Assembly: GCF_934668725.1 (NCBI RefSeq)
Contig: NZ_CAKUOF010000026.1
Coordinates: 1-29,763 of the forward strand
Direction: 5' to 3'
Length of the DNA stretch: 29,763 nucleotides
DNA from: an uncultured Dysgonomonas sp.
GTDB lineage: Bacteria > Bacteroidota > Bacteroidia > Bacteroidales > Dysgonomonadaceae
Shown here piece by piece: positions 8,969 to 17,851 of the stretch. Positions within the stretch are counted from its first letter, which is position 1; each line of letters starts with the position of its first letter. A program made the translations under genes and the position numbers. The notes beneath the pieces are model-generated. The model ran no database searches. It had not been told where the DNA came from and saw nothing but the letters and a program-made list of their open reading frames with translations.

Positions 8969-10138
8969 ATGGTTTCAGAAAAAGGTATGCGGGCAGTTTT
9001 TATAAGGGAATGGAAACGTATATTATCGTCCAAAATTTGTATTTGGGGGATGATTATAGCCCCATTACTTACTTTTGGCTTGCTTATGTATATGATGCAT
9101 GATGGTTTGCCGACTAAGATTCCTATTGCAGTGGTTGATTTGGATAATTCGGGCACTTCAAGATCGTTGGTTCGTCAGTTGGATGCTTTTGCAAAAACGG
9201 ATATTAAATTTAAAAGCCTTTCTTTTAAAGAAGCCCGTACTGAAATGCAACGCGGGCAGGTATATGGAATATTTACTATTCCACGTGATTTTGCAAAAGA
9301 TGCTGTTTCGGGTAATCGGCCTAAAATTGTCTTTTATACTAACAATGCCTTTCTTATATCGGGCTCATTACTGTTTCAGGATATGAAGACAATCAGTGTA
9401 CTGGCTTCTGCATCGGTTGGGCTGAGGATGGGTGAGGCGAAAGGTTATACTCAGGGACAATTGATGCCTATATTGCAGCCGATAACCATAGAGGCTCATC
9501 CTATAGGGAATCCGGGTCTGAATTATTCTGTATATTTAAATAACGTACTTACTCCCGGAATCTTGTTTTTGATTCTGGCAATGTTTACAATCTCCAGTTT
9601 TGGCTCTGAGGTAAAAATGGGTACAGGACGCCAGTTCCTGGATTTGGCAGGGGGCTCTATTGTGAAGGCTATTTTCGGGAAAATTTTACCTTATACTATT
9701 CTGTTTTTTGTTTTGTCTCTATTCTTTATGTCCGTATTATATGGATACAATAAATTTCCTTTACATTCGGGGTTCTTTCCGATGTGTTTCGCTTATTTGT
9801 GCCTGATACTATCTGCACAAGGATTTGGATTGATGCTGTTGGGGGTTTTTGGAAACTACCGTCTGTCTTTGAGTGCAGCCAGTTTGTTGGGGATGATTTC
9901 GTTTTCAATAACAGGATTCTCCTTCCCGTCGATAGCTATGAGTCCTGTTCTTTACGGGCTTAGTTTTTTATTTCCACTCAGGCATTTTTTTCTAATTTAT
10001 GTAGATCAGGCACTCAACGGCATAGCCTGGCAATATTCGGCTTACCATTATGCAGCCTTGCTTGGGTTTTTCCTTCTTGGATTAATTTGTATGGGGCGGA
10101 TTAGAAACTTTATGTACGAAAATGTATACGAAGAATGA
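8969..10138 (+). CDS. ABC-2 type exporter permease, first subunit
   Basis: A 389-residue inner-membrane permease of the ABC-2 class, similar in layout to YbhR, YbhS or YhhJ. One transmembrane helix lies near residues 20-40, followed by a large periplasmic loop starting PIAVVDLDNSGTSRSLVRQL, then about five helices from residue 185 to 380. The pattern VVDxDxSxxSR and the PLRHFF motif near the end are family traits. Its stop overlaps the next permease start in ATGA, so the two are translationally coupled and probably form a heterodimer. No ATPase domain is present in the protein. Confidence 0.88.
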   Translation: MVSEKGMRAVFIREWKRILSSKICIWGMIIAPLLTFGLLMYMMHDGLPTKIPIAVVDLDNSGTSRSLVRQLDAFAKTDIKFKSLSFKEARTEMQRGQVYGIFTIPRDFAKDAVSGNRPKIVFYTNNAFLISGSLLFQDMKTISVLASASVGLRMGEAKGYTQGQLMPILQPITIEAHPIGNPGLNYSVYLNNVLTPGILFLILAMFTISSFGSEVKMGTGRQFLDLAGGSIVKAIFGKILPYTILFFVLSLFFMSVLYGYNKFPLHSGFFPMCFAYLCLILSAQGFGLMLLGVFGNYRLSLSAASLLGMISFSITGFSFPSIAMSPVLYGLSFLFPLRHFFLIYVDQALNGIAWQYSAYHYAALLGFFLLGLICMGRIRNFMYENVYEE

Positions 10139-11361
10139 AAAAATTATTGCTTGATATATATTATGTGTGGCTCAACGAGTTAAAGGTGGTCTTTCGCGAT
10201 CCTGCGGTAGTTTTGCTGTTCCTTATCGTTCCGCTTGCATATCCTGTGTTATATGCTTTTTTATATAATAATGAGGCGGTTCATGAAGTAAAGGCTATTG
10301 TTGTTGATGAGTCTAATACGTCTCTGTCCCGTGAATTTATCCGAAAAGTAGATGGTGCAGCCGATGTAAATGTGGTGGCGCATGTTGCCAATATGGAAGA
10401 AGCTCGCGAAGCTATCAGGCGTAAAGAAGCCTACGGTATTATTTATATCCCCAAAATGTTTAGTACCAATCTCAATAGAGCAGAACAAACTTCTGTATTG
10501 ATCTATTCGGATATGAGTAGTATGCTTTTTTACAAAGCGATGTTACTAACCTGTATGGAAGTATCTTTGGAGATGGGGGCAAACATCAGGGTCGATGATA
10601 TGGGGCATGGCACACAGGAGCAGGATGCTTCTACTATGCAGGCTGTCGACTATGAGTGGGTGTCTTTCTACAATGTTTCTAATGGTTTTGCGAGCTTCCT
10701 TGTTCCTGCCATTCTTATATTGGTTATTCAGCAGACCCTTCTGTTGGGTGTGGGGACTATTGTGGGTACACATAATGACAAGAAGCGTTTTACGGTTGCC
10801 TCACATACGGGCGATGGGCGCGATGTCCATCCCTTGAAACTGACTATCGGCAAAGCATTCTGTTATAGTACACTTTATATCATTACGTCAGCATGGGTGC
10901 TGAGGGTGGTGCCGTATTTGTTCCATCTGCCTCAGATAGGCGATCCCTTAACGGTCGCTGTATTTCTCTTTCCTTTTATTCTGGCTGCAACCTTCTTTGC
11001 AATGACTCTTTCATACTTCTGTTCTCAACGCGAATTTGTAATGCTGTTGGTTGTATTTACCAGTGTACCTTTTCTGTTTATGTCGGGTATTTCATGGCCT
11101 TGGGTATCTATACCCCCAATGCTGAAAGCTGTTGCCTATATATTGCCGTCAACACCCGGTATACATGGTTTTGTAAGTATCAATACTATGGGTGCTTCCT
11201 TAACGGATGTTTGGTTCGAATATGTGGTACTGTGGGTACAAGTAGTATTTTATTGCGTAGTTGCAACTGCAATGTACTATTGGTGGATAGATAATTATGA
11301 CCCTAAATATAAAGGAAAACACCCTTCGATAAGTAAATTTTCAGGTGATATTCAGAATTAG
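10135..11361 (+). CDS. ABC-2 type exporter permease, second subunit
   Basis: A 408-residue permease with the same design as its upstream partner: a first helix at about 24-42 (VVLLFLIVPLAYPVLYAFLY), a periplasmic loop containing IVVDESNTSLSREFIRK, and five or six helices in the second half (FLVPAILILVIQQTLLLG, FPFILAATFFAMTLSYF, and others). It starts inside the stop of the preceding gene. It closes the structural part of the operon; marR follows after 94 bases with its own promoter. No Walker motifs occur here or elsewhere in the operon, so the nucleotide-binding subunit must be supplied from another locus if the complex is ATP-driven. Confidence 0.88.
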   Translation: MKKLLLDIYYVWLNELKVVFRDPAVVLLFLIVPLAYPVLYAFLYNNEAVHEVKAIVVDESNTSLSREFIRKVDGAADVNVVAHVANMEEAREAIRRKEAYGIIYIPKMFSTNLNRAEQTSVLIYSDMSSMLFYKAMLLTCMEVSLEMGANIRVDDMGHGTQEQDASTMQAVDYEWVSFYNVSNGFASFLVPAILILVIQQTLLLGVGTIVGTHNDKKRFTVASHTGDGRDVHPLKLTIGKAFCYSTLYIITSAWVLRVVPYLFHLPQIGDPLTVAVFLFPFILAATFFAMTLSYFCSQREFVMLLVVFTSVPFLFMSGISWPWVSIPPMLKAVAYILPSTPGIHGFVSINTMGASLTDVWFEYVVLWVQVVFYCVVATAMYYWWIDNYDPKYKGKHPSISKFSGDIQN

Positions 11362-11409
11362 TTTTCTGTTTATGCTACGCAGGCTGTAAGTATTATTTGA
11401 TTTAAAACA

Positions 11410-11421
11410 TTGATTAGTCAA
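11410..11421. promoter_or_regulatory. Operator candidate at the marR promoter
   Basis: TTGATTAGTCAA is the exact reverse complement of the site at 11901-11912. It covers the likely -33 region of the marR promoter, as expected for autoregulation. Confidence 0.6.
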
Positions 11422-11430
11422 TAGTTTTTG

Positions 11431-11438
11431 TATTTTTG
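11431..11438 (+). promoter_or_regulatory. -7 promoter box of marR
   Basis: TATTTTTG is a perfect TAnnTTTG match and identical to the -7 box of the efflux operon. TTG at 11410-11412 would serve as -33 with an 18-base spacer. The ATG of marR is 17 bases downstream, so the leader would be very short. Confidence 0.55.
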
Positions 11439-11455
11439 CAGAAAGTATATTGATT

Positions 11456-11881
11456 ATGGATAGTCTGTATTCACTGGGATTTTTATTAAACAGAGCTTCG
11501 TTCTCGTTGGCTAAAATGTTGAGAGCTGAACTGAAGCGTAATAACTTGGAATTGCCTCATTCACAATTTATCGTATTGCGATGTTTATACTATAAAGATG
11601 GATTGAACCAACAGGAGATAGCAACTCTGCTTTGCAAGGATGCCGCCGCAATAAAGCGTACTGTTGATAATCTCGAAGACAGAGGCTTGGTCTCGCGTGT
11701 GCATGTTTCACAGAGAGAAAATTCGATACGTATCACAGAGCAAGGCAAAGAGTTGATGCCTTTGGCTCTTAAATGTGGAGATTTAGCTCTCGATAAAGTG
11801 CTGAAAGATATAGAGGCAGACGATTATGAACTACTCAAACAATTACTGCATCGTATTTATTTGAATACTGAACAAACTTGA
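11456..11881 (+). CDS. MarR-family transcriptional regulator
   Basis: A winged helix-turn-helix repressor of about 141 residues. The HTH is LNQQEIATLLCKDAAAIKRTVDNLEDRGLVSR, followed by a wing strand RVHVSQRENSIRITEQGKEL and flanking dimerisation helices, all in standard MarR order. The ATG at 11456 is preferred to an in-frame TTG at 11450 because it lies right behind the promoter and begins the family's N-terminal helix. Palindromes matching TTGnCTAnnCAA occur at its own promoter, at the efflux operon promoter 5 kb upstream and before the next gene, so it probably represses all three and is released by a ligand that the exporter removes. That logic is inferred from MarR systems in general. 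Confidence 0.88.
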   Translation: MDSLYSLGFLLNRASFSLAKMLRAELKRNNLELPHSQFIVLRCLYYKDGLNQQEIATLLCKDAAAIKRTVDNLEDRGLVSRVHVSQRENSIRITEQGKELMPLALKCGDLALDKVLKDIEADDYELLKQLLHRIYLNTEQT

Positions 11882-11900
11882 TATTTTTTTACTGTAAATA

Positions 11901-11912
11901 TTGACTAATCAA
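11901..11912. promoter_or_regulatory. Operator candidate before the membrane protein gene
   Basis: TTGACTAATCAA lies 17 bases before the ATG at 11929, between marR and the next gene. It is the reverse complement of the site at 11410 and shares 9 of 12 positions with the perfect palindrome at 6344, differing only at positions 4, 8 and 9. It suggests separate control of the downstream gene. Confidence 0.55.
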
Positions 11913-11928
11913 TTATTGAAATCAGGAT

Positions 11929-12426
11929 ATGAAAAAATTAGGATCAAAAGGGCTTAAAATTTTAAAAACACTTCACCTCATATTTGCTATGGTGTGGACT
12001 GCCGGCGCAATTGCCATGGTATTGATAACTTTTTTGATAAAAGCGCATTCGGGGGATGAATTGCATGTAAAATACAGTATACTGCTTCTGATTGATAACT
12101 GGCTTATAATTACAGGAGCAATGACCAGTCTGGTTATTGGTATTGTATATGGAGTGTTTACTAATTGGGGTTTCTTTAAGCAGCGATGGATTGTAGTTAA
12201 GTGGATAATTACCGTAGCACAAATATTATTCGGAACATTTGCTTATCATCCATGGCTTACCCGGAATCAGGAAATTATAGGCGAATTAAAAGAACAGGCT
12301 GTGTACCATGCTGAATTTATGGCTAATAACCGATGTATGGAAATCAGCGGTTTTTTTCAATCGGGCTTATTGTTGTTTATGATTGTAATTTCTGTTTTCA
12401 AACCATGGAAGGCTAAAAAGCGTTAG
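11929..12426 (+). CDS. Four-helix membrane protein, DUF2269-like
   Basis: A 165-residue integral membrane protein with four predicted helices at about residues 13-36, 50-73, 84-103 and 143-158. The first begins KTLHLIFAMVWTAGAIAMVL; a histidine followed by W and G/A-rich turns at this place is typical of DUF2269-type proteins, some of which may bind haem, but the assignment is from memory of the pattern only. It follows marR by 47 bases with a MarR-like palindrome in the gap, and a strong bidirectional terminator follows. Context suggests a part in the same stress response as the exporter; the biochemical function is unknown. Confidence 0.65.
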   Translation: MKKLGSKGLKILKTLHLIFAMVWTAGAIAMVLITFLIKAHSGDELHVKYSILLLIDNWLIITGAMTSLVIGIVYGVFTNWGFFKQRWIVVKWIITVAQILFGTFAYHPWLTRNQEIIGELKEQAVYHAEFMANNRCMEISGFFQSGLLLFMIVISVFKPWKAKKR

Positions 12427-12447
12427 ACTTGATTTATTCTATATATA

Positions 12448-12480
12448 AATAAAGAGCTCACATTTTGTGAGCTCTTTATT
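12448..12480. terminator. Bidirectional terminator
   Basis: AATAAAGAGCTCAC (12448-12461) and GTGAGCTCTTTATT (12467-12480) form a perfect 14-bp stem with a five-base loop. A/T tracts on both sides let it end the plus-strand efflux block and the minus-strand GH20 gene that converge here. Confidence 0.9.
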
Positions 12481-12514
12481 AGTTTTAATATATTTATAAT
12501 GAGACGTATATATT

Positions 12515-14800
12515 TTAATGTTTGAACCAGTTGTCGGGAATATCCTGTATACTGCCTCCGTTTATGCTGTATTGAAGTTTAAGGGTATAACCACCTCCGG
12601 CTTCAAGAAAATCGAGTTGGAAAGGATGCAGACCTTTTTCGAGAGCTATTTGTCCGCTTTTCATTACTGCAGAGTGTTGTCCGTCGTTATCTACCACAGT
12701 TTCTCCTGCAATATATAACACACCACCATCATCACAGTTAAAGAAGAAGCTGTAAGTTCCGGTCTCAGGAACATCAATATATCCGCTGAATTTTAAACCG
12801 AACGAATTGCTTTCCTTAGGAGCTTTGATATTGTTGACAACAAAGGTTTCGTCGGGAGTACCTTGTATTTCCGATGTCTTCTTGTAGTACTTGTCGAAAA
12901 AATCGCAACGAAGCCCTTGTGATAGGTTCTCTATACTTACTGCTTTTTTTAAAGTAGAAGGCTTGAAATTTAGAGTATATATCTCTCCTCTTACACCACT
13001 TGAGCTGAATAGAGCCATCTTAAGCGTTGTTGGTTGAGATATTGCAAGCGGTTGCAACAACTTGGCTGAATTGACAGTAGGAATGCTTCCATCGAGCGTA
13101 TAATGGATAATCATGTCGGGAAGTGGGCTTTGTACGAAAAAGTCTGTTGAACCGATAAATACATTCTCCTGTGCAAAACCCTCAATGTCGGGCAGTCTGT
13201 AATTTACACCCATGGCATCCAGTCTGGGATATTGTTTTAATAGGCGTTGAGAAAAATCATCGAATCTGCTTGTGTTGTCTGTCCATACACGTTCTGCCAG
13301 AGCAATCATACGGGGGTACATTTGAAACTCGGCTTGTTGTTCCGTAGGTATCATTTCCGTCCACAAATTGGCTTGTGCCCCTTTTATAAGGTGTGCCTTA
13401 TCAGCAGGTACATTGCTTGGGATAACTTCCATATGATATACGTTGTTCACACTGATATTATTATTTACATAATCAAAGTACAGAGGATTGGTCGGTGTCA
13501 TAATAACTTCGCTGTTTCCCATAACAGCTTTTTTAGGAGCATCTTTTTCCCAGCCTCTCCAATACATAACTGTAACACTGGGGTTTGTTCCTCCTTCAAG
13601 AATTTCATCCCAAGCAATTATTTTTTTGCCGTGAGCCTCTACAAACTCTTGCATTTCGTGTACAAAATGGCTTTGCAGTTTATTTACATCCTCAATGTTA
13701 TTGGCTTTCATAAACTCTTTACACAGTTCGGAATTTTTCCAAGATGTTTTGTCAACCTCATCTGCTCCTATATGTATATATTTTGACGGAAATAGATCTA
13801 TAACTTCCTGTAATACATCTTTCGTAAAAATGTAAGCTTCTTCTTTGCAGGCACAAACCGGTGTGGAAAAAAGTTCTCCCCATTCTGATTTTTCACCCTC
13901 AATAAGATACGGATATGCGTTTATAGCCGCCATCATATGACCGGGAACATCTATTTCGGGAATAATCTCTATGTGTTTCGATTGTGCATAAGCTATAAGA
14001 TCTTTCATTTCTTCCTGAGTATAGAATCCTCCATAAACGGTTTTACCATCTTTCTCATGAATAAAACGAGGGTCTATTTTGAAGTTTGGATTTTCTTCCG
14101 CTTTTTTCATACAAGCAGAATCTTGATTGTTGAAAGTACGCCAAGCCCCTTCATTGGTAAGTTTGGGGTATTTTTTTATCTCAAGACGCCATCCCTGGTC
14201 GTCAGTTAAATGTAAATGGAGTTTATTGAATTTATAAAGAGATAATCTGTCGATATGTTTCTTCAGGTAGTCAAGTGTGAAAAAATGGCGAGATACATCC
14301 AGATGCATTCCTCTCCAATCAAAAGCAGGGCTATCCTCTATCCGAAGGCTTGGGATCGAAGCAGATGCGGGTACATTATAACTTGTAGATTCAATATTCG
14401 CAGGCAATAATTGTCTGAGAGTTTGTAATGCGTTGAATGCTCCATGTCCGTCGCTTGCTACAATCTCGATCTTCTCGGGATTGACATTCAGAATATAGGC
14501 TTCTGCTTTTTCCGGTTGAGAACTATATCTTATTTCAATCACATTTTTAGAACCGCTTTTAACAATAGGAATATTTTTGCCAATAGCCGATTTGAGAAGT
14601 TCTTGTAAATAAGTAGCTTCGTTGCTGAATTTATTCATATCAGCAACAACGATTTTGGTTTTCTCGTTGATAACAAAACTGCCACTTTCTATTTTAACAT
14701 TCGAAGGGTAGGGAATGAGAGATAATTCTTGAGCTTGCGAATTTCCTGTAAAAAGAATTAACCCGCTCAGAAAGAATAATAACACGTACAAATTTTTCAT
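12515..14800 (-). CDS. Secreted GH20 beta-N-acetylhexosaminidase with PA14 domain
   Basis: A 761-residue exported enzyme that would remove terminal GlcNAc or GalNAc from glycans. Order of parts: signal peptide (to about residue 24, ending NSQAQ), GH20b domain (about 25-150), GH20 barrel (about 153-500), a chitobiase-type C-terminal domain (about 550-615, IHYTLDGSIPTVNS), and a PA14 domain (about 620-760, with CDDGGVLYIAGETVVDNDGQH). The catalytic Asp-Glu pair is in HIGADEVDKTSW (about 347-348), and the substrate-binding motifs HLHLTDDQGWRLEIKKYP and DVPGHM are intact. PA14 usually binds glycans. It diverges from a GH3 gene. Host mucin, chitin or cell-wall amino sugars are all possible substrates. 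Confidence 0.93.
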   Translation of the reverse strand: MKNLYVLLFFLSGLILFTGNSQAQELSLIPYPSNVKIESGSFVINEKTKIVVADMNKFSNEATYLQELLKSAIGKNIPIVKSGSKNVIEIRYSSQPEKAEAYILNVNPEKIEIVASDGHGAFNALQTLRQLLPANIESTSYNVPASASIPSLRIEDSPAFDWRGMHLDVSRHFFTLDYLKKHIDRLSLYKFNKLHLHLTDDQGWRLEIKKYPKLTNEGAWRTFNNQDSACMKKAEENPNFKIDPRFIHEKDGKTVYGGFYTQEEMKDLIAYAQSKHIEIIPEIDVPGHMMAAINAYPYLIEGEKSEWGELFSTPVCACKEEAYIFTKDVLQEVIDLFPSKYIHIGADEVDKTSWKNSELCKEFMKANNIEDVNKLQSHFVHEMQEFVEAHGKKIIAWDEILEGGTNPSVTVMYWRGWEKDAPKKAVMGNSEVIMTPTNPLYFDYVNNNISVNNVYHMEVIPSNVPADKAHLIKGAQANLWTEMIPTEQQAEFQMYPRMIALAERVWTDNTSRFDDFSQRLLKQYPRLDAMGVNYRLPDIEGFAQENVFIGSTDFFVQSPLPDMIIHYTLDGSIPTVNSAKLLQPLAISQPTTLKMALFSSSGVRGEIYTLNFKPSTLKKAVSIENLSQGLRCDFFDKYYKKTSEIQGTPDETFVVNNIKAPKESNSFGLKFSGYIDVPETGTYSFFFNCDDGGVLYIAGETVVDNDGQHSAVMKSGQIALEKGLHPFQLDFLEAGGGYTLKLQYSINGGSIQDIPDNWFKH

Positions 14801-14918
14801 GATTGGTAAATAGGTTTATAGTATAAGCATGTAAATATACGATTTTTGCCTAAAAGGCAGGCCAGGCTATACTACTCTTTTGCTTTTTGTAGTTAGTGTT
14901 ATTTTGACAAATAATCAA

Positions 14919-14926
14919 TATATTTG
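14919..14926 (+). promoter_or_regulatory. Possible -7 box of the GH3 gene
   Basis: TATATTTG is a full TAnnTTTG match 45 bases before the ATG at 14972. No TTTG lies at the usual 19-21-base distance, so the promoter is only half supported. Confidence 0.35.
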
Positions 14927-14971
14927 AAGTTCGAATAGTCTAATGTTATACTATATAAAATATTAATATCG

Positions 14972-17206
14972 ATGAAGAAAACATTCGCAACAGCATTTGT
15001 TATGGCGTCGGCCGTTTTAAACCTGATGGCTCAAAATTCGGCAATAGAAAAACGGGTGGATGACCTGCTTAAACAAATGACACTAGAAGAAAAAGTCGGA
15101 CAATTGAATCAGTATACCGGAGACTGGTCTGCTGCTACAGGTCCTATTACTAAAGATGGTGACAAACAAAATCAAATTCGTATGGGGCAGATAGGCTCTA
15201 TGTTGAATGTAAAAGGAGTGGAGCATACACGCCAATGTCAGGAAATGGCAATGCAGTCGAGATTAAAAATTCCATTACTTTTCGGACAAGATGTGATACA
15301 TGGTTATAAAACAACCTTTCCTATTCCATTAGCAGAGGCTGCCAGTTGGGATCTTGAAGCAATTGAGCTGGGGTCACGTATCGCAGCCGTGGAAGCTGCC
15401 GCAAGTGGGATACACTGGACTTTTGCTCCTATGGTAGATATCAGTCGTGATCCTCGTTGGGGCCGTGTAATGGAAGGTGCAGGAGAAGACCCATATTTAG
15501 GTTCTTTGATTGCCAAAGCCAGAGTAAAAGGCTTTCAAGGTAAAAGGTTGGGAGATACAAATAGTGTAATGGCTTGTGCCAAACATTTTGCAGCCTATGG
15601 TGCTGCTGTTGGCGGACGCGATTATAACTCGGTGGATATGAGTGACCGTATGCTTTGGGAAGTATACCTTCCTCCATTTAAAGCGGCTTTAGATGCGGGA
15701 GCTGCTACCTTTATGAATTCATTTAATGATCTGAATGGTGTTCCGGCAACAGGTAATGCATATCTGTTGCGAGATATACTGAAGGGTAAATGGGGTTTTA
15801 CAGGCTTTGTTGTATCGGATTGGGGATCGGTTGGAGAAATGATACCTCATGGTTTTGTGAAAGATGGAAAAGATGCAGCTTTAGTCGCTCTTACTGCCGG
15901 AAGTGATATGGATATGGAAAGCAGATGTTACAAAAATAACTTAGCTGATTTAGTTAAGAATAATAAAGTGGATATTGCTTTGGTTGATGATGCGGTAAGA
16001 CGTATTTTATACAAGAAATTTGAATTGGGATTATTCGAAGATCCTTATAAATATAGTGATCTTAAAAGAGAAAAAAGGGAATTGAACAATCCCGAGCATA
16101 CTAAAGCTGCCAGAGAAATAGGGGCTAAAAGTATTGTGTTGTTGAAAAATGAAAACAATGTTTTGCCTCTGTCTAAAGAAACCAAAACAATTGCTTTTAT
16201 AGGACCTTTAGTAAAAGAATACAGACAAAATCTGGGTTTCTGGTCTGTGGAGCTGGACGATGTAGACTACGATAAATTTATAGTATCTCAATGGGATGGA
16301 CTTCAAAATAAAGTGGGTAAGACCTCGAAATTGCTTTATGCTAAAGGCTGCGAAATAGAAGGTGACGACAAAAGCGGATTTGCAGAAGCTGTCTCAATAG
16401 CTAACCAAGCCGATGTAGTAATACTAAGTATCGGTGAAAGACGTGATATGAGTGGTGAGGCAAAAAGTCGTAGCGATATTAGCCTTCCCGGAGTTCAGGA
16501 GGAATTGGTGAAAGCTATTCAGGCAACCGGAAAACCTGTAGTCGTGTTGATAAATGCAGGTCGTCCGTTGGTGTTTAATTGGACTGCCGATAATGTTCCC
16601 GCTATTCTTTATACATGGTGGTTAGGATCAGAGGCAGGTAACTCTATTGCAGATGTATTGTTTGGGGATGTCAATCCTTCGGCTAAATTACCTATGACTT
16701 TCCCTCGATCAGTGGGTCAAATTCCAATTTATTATAGTTATTTCAATACTGGTAGACCTGCGAAAAATGAAAATGACCTGAATTATGTGTCGGCGTATAT
16801 AGATTTGCCTAATTCACCTAAATTTCCTTTCGGTTATGGGTTGAGTTATACAACATTCGGTTATTCCGATTTGAAACTATCTAAAAAACAAATCAAAAAA
16901 GGTGAAACTATTGAAGTTACTGCCCGCATAACCAATACCGGAAAGTATGCAGGTGAAGAAGTAGTACAATTGTATTTACGTGACAGAGTAGGTTCGGTTG
17001 TTAGACCAATGAAAGAATTAAAAGGCTTCGAAAAGATAAAATTAAATGCAGGAGAGAGTAAAACAGTGACTTTCGTTATTGATAACGAAAAGCTATCTTT
17101 CTATAATCAAAAGCTGGAATTTGATTCTGAACCAGGTGAATTTGATATTATGATTGGTTCTTCGGCTGAAGACATCAGATTAAAGTCCGAATTTGAACTG
17201 CTTTAA
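14972..17206 (+). CDS. Secreted GH3 beta-glycosidase (BglX-like)
   Basis: A 744-residue exported glycoside hydrolase of family 3, with BglX-like length and layout. A signal peptide covers residues 1-20 (ends NLMAQ). The N-terminal barrel has FGQDVIHGYKTTFPIPLAEA, APMVDISRDPRWGRVMEGAGEDPY, the CAKHFAAYGA segment and the nucleophile aspartate in FVVSDWGS (D283). The second domain carries the acid/base region (IGERRDMSGEAKSRSDISLP), and a fibronectin III-like domain ends the protein (about 655-735). Members mostly act on beta-glucosides, but xylosides or GlcNAc are possible. It is divergent to the GH20 gene and is followed by a perfect hairpin terminator. Confidence 0.92.
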   Translation: MKKTFATAFVMASAVLNLMAQNSAIEKRVDDLLKQMTLEEKVGQLNQYTGDWSAATGPITKDGDKQNQIRMGQIGSMLNVKGVEHTRQCQEMAMQSRLKIPLLFGQDVIHGYKTTFPIPLAEAASWDLEAIELGSRIAAVEAAASGIHWTFAPMVDISRDPRWGRVMEGAGEDPYLGSLIAKARVKGFQGKRLGDTNSVMACAKHFAAYGAAVGGRDYNSVDMSDRMLWEVYLPPFKAALDAGAATFMNSFNDLNGVPATGNAYLLRDILKGKWGFTGFVVSDWGSVGEMIPHGFVKDGKDAALVALTAGSDMDMESRCYKNNLADLVKNNKVDIALVDDAVRRILYKKFELGLFEDPYKYSDLKREKRELNNPEHTKAAREIGAKSIVLLKNENNVLPLSKETKTIAFIGPLVKEYRQNLGFWSVELDDVDYDKFIVSQWDGLQNKVGKTSKLLYAKGCEIEGDDKSGFAEAVSIANQADVVILSIGERRDMSGEAKSRSDISLPGVQEELVKAIQATGKPVVVLINAGRPLVFNWTADNVPAILYTWWLGSEAGNSIADVLFGDVNPSAKLPMTFPRSVGQIPIYYSYFNTGRPAKNENDLNYVSAYIDLPNSPKFPFGYGLSYTTFGYSDLKLSKKQIKKGETIEVTARITNTGKYAGEEVVQLYLRDRVGSVVRPMKELKGFEKIKLNAGESKTVTFVIDNEKLSFYNQKLEFDSEPGEFDIMIGSSAEDIRLKSEFELL

Positions 17207-17221
17207 TCAGCAGGATATGCC

Positions 17222-17265
17222 AAAAAGAAAAAGTCTGAAGATTTCTTCAGACTTTTTCTTTTTGT
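17222..17265. terminator. Terminator after the GH3 gene, bidirectional
   Basis: A perfect 19-bp stem (17222-17240 with 17245-17263) around the loop ATTT, ending in T tracts on both strands. It lies just after the GH3 stop and just after the stop of the convergent YcxB-like gene. Confidence 0.92.
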
Positions 17266-17277
17266 TGTCAAATGATT

Positions 17278-17778
17278 TTATGATTGTTTTTTCATCTTAT
17301 TCTTTACCTCTTTGTGTTTGTTGACTATTCTTTTTAAGGAATTCAATTGTTCATAAGTAAAATCTCTTTTAGGTATAATATGAGCAATATATTTAGTCTG
17401 CCATATTAATACCCATGTTTTTGTTTCAGAGACTTTATATATTTTATTCCATGTAAAAGTGGAATCAAAAGTTAGTCCTTTAGAGTGTATAGTTTCATCA
17501 TTGATGCTATATGTAATAGTCTCGTGTATCCTAGTGTTATAATAGTTTTTCTTAAGTTTGAAATAAGAAAAAACTGGAATAAGCATTATTACTACTCCCA
17601 ATGTAAAACTCATATAGTTAAAAGAAGTTCCTTCTCGATATGTAATGATTGGAAGAACAAACCAAAGAATGCCAAGGAAGGCTATGAATTTTAGATAAGC
17701 GGTTCTATATAATAAATAATAGTTTGCTTTTAAATAATCGTTTAGGGTTAATTGCGTTGTTATATTTATCTCATTCAT
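17278..17778 (-). CDS. YcxB-like membrane protein
   Basis: A 166-residue protein with two membrane helices (about 28-46 and 55-71) followed by a cytoplasmic beta-rich domain (ITYSINDETIHSKGLTFDSTFTWNKIYKVSET, then IPKRDFTYEQLNSLKRIV). This matches the YcxB-like family, whose function is unknown. It stands alone between the GH3 terminator and the tRNA terminator. The lysine-rich C-terminus (KEVKNKMKKQS) is in keeping with a cytoplasmic end. No promoter was convincing. Confidence 0.75.
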   Translation of the reverse strand: MNEINITTQLTLNDYLKANYYLLYRTAYLKFIAFLGILWFVLPIITYREGTSFNYMSFTLGVVIMLIPVFSYFKLKKNYYNTRIHETITYSINDETIHSKGLTFDSTFTWNKIYKVSETKTWVLIWQTKYIAHIIPKRDFTYEQLNSLKRIVNKHKEVKNKMKKQS

Positions 17779-17851
17779 TGTGTTTTCTTTATTGTTTGTT
17801 AGAGTTATGGATTTGCATTTTTTTATCTATTTAAGGCTATAGATTTAAAAT

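Noticed and set aside
10893..11294. Open frame of 133 codons on the plus strand within the second permease
   Set aside because: Same strand but different frame inside a well-supported permease; Cys-rich and without homology features.
13247..13786. Open frame of 179 codons on the plus strand inside the GH20 gene
   Set aside because: It lies antisense to the catalytic domain of an intact GH20 enzyme, has no family pattern and is rich in Cys, His and Phe as expected of a shadow frame.
14847..14859. Small dyad TGCCTaaaAGGCA between the divergent GH20 and GH3 genes
   Set aside because: Only five base pairs, no second copy and no known regulator nearby; too weak to call an operator.
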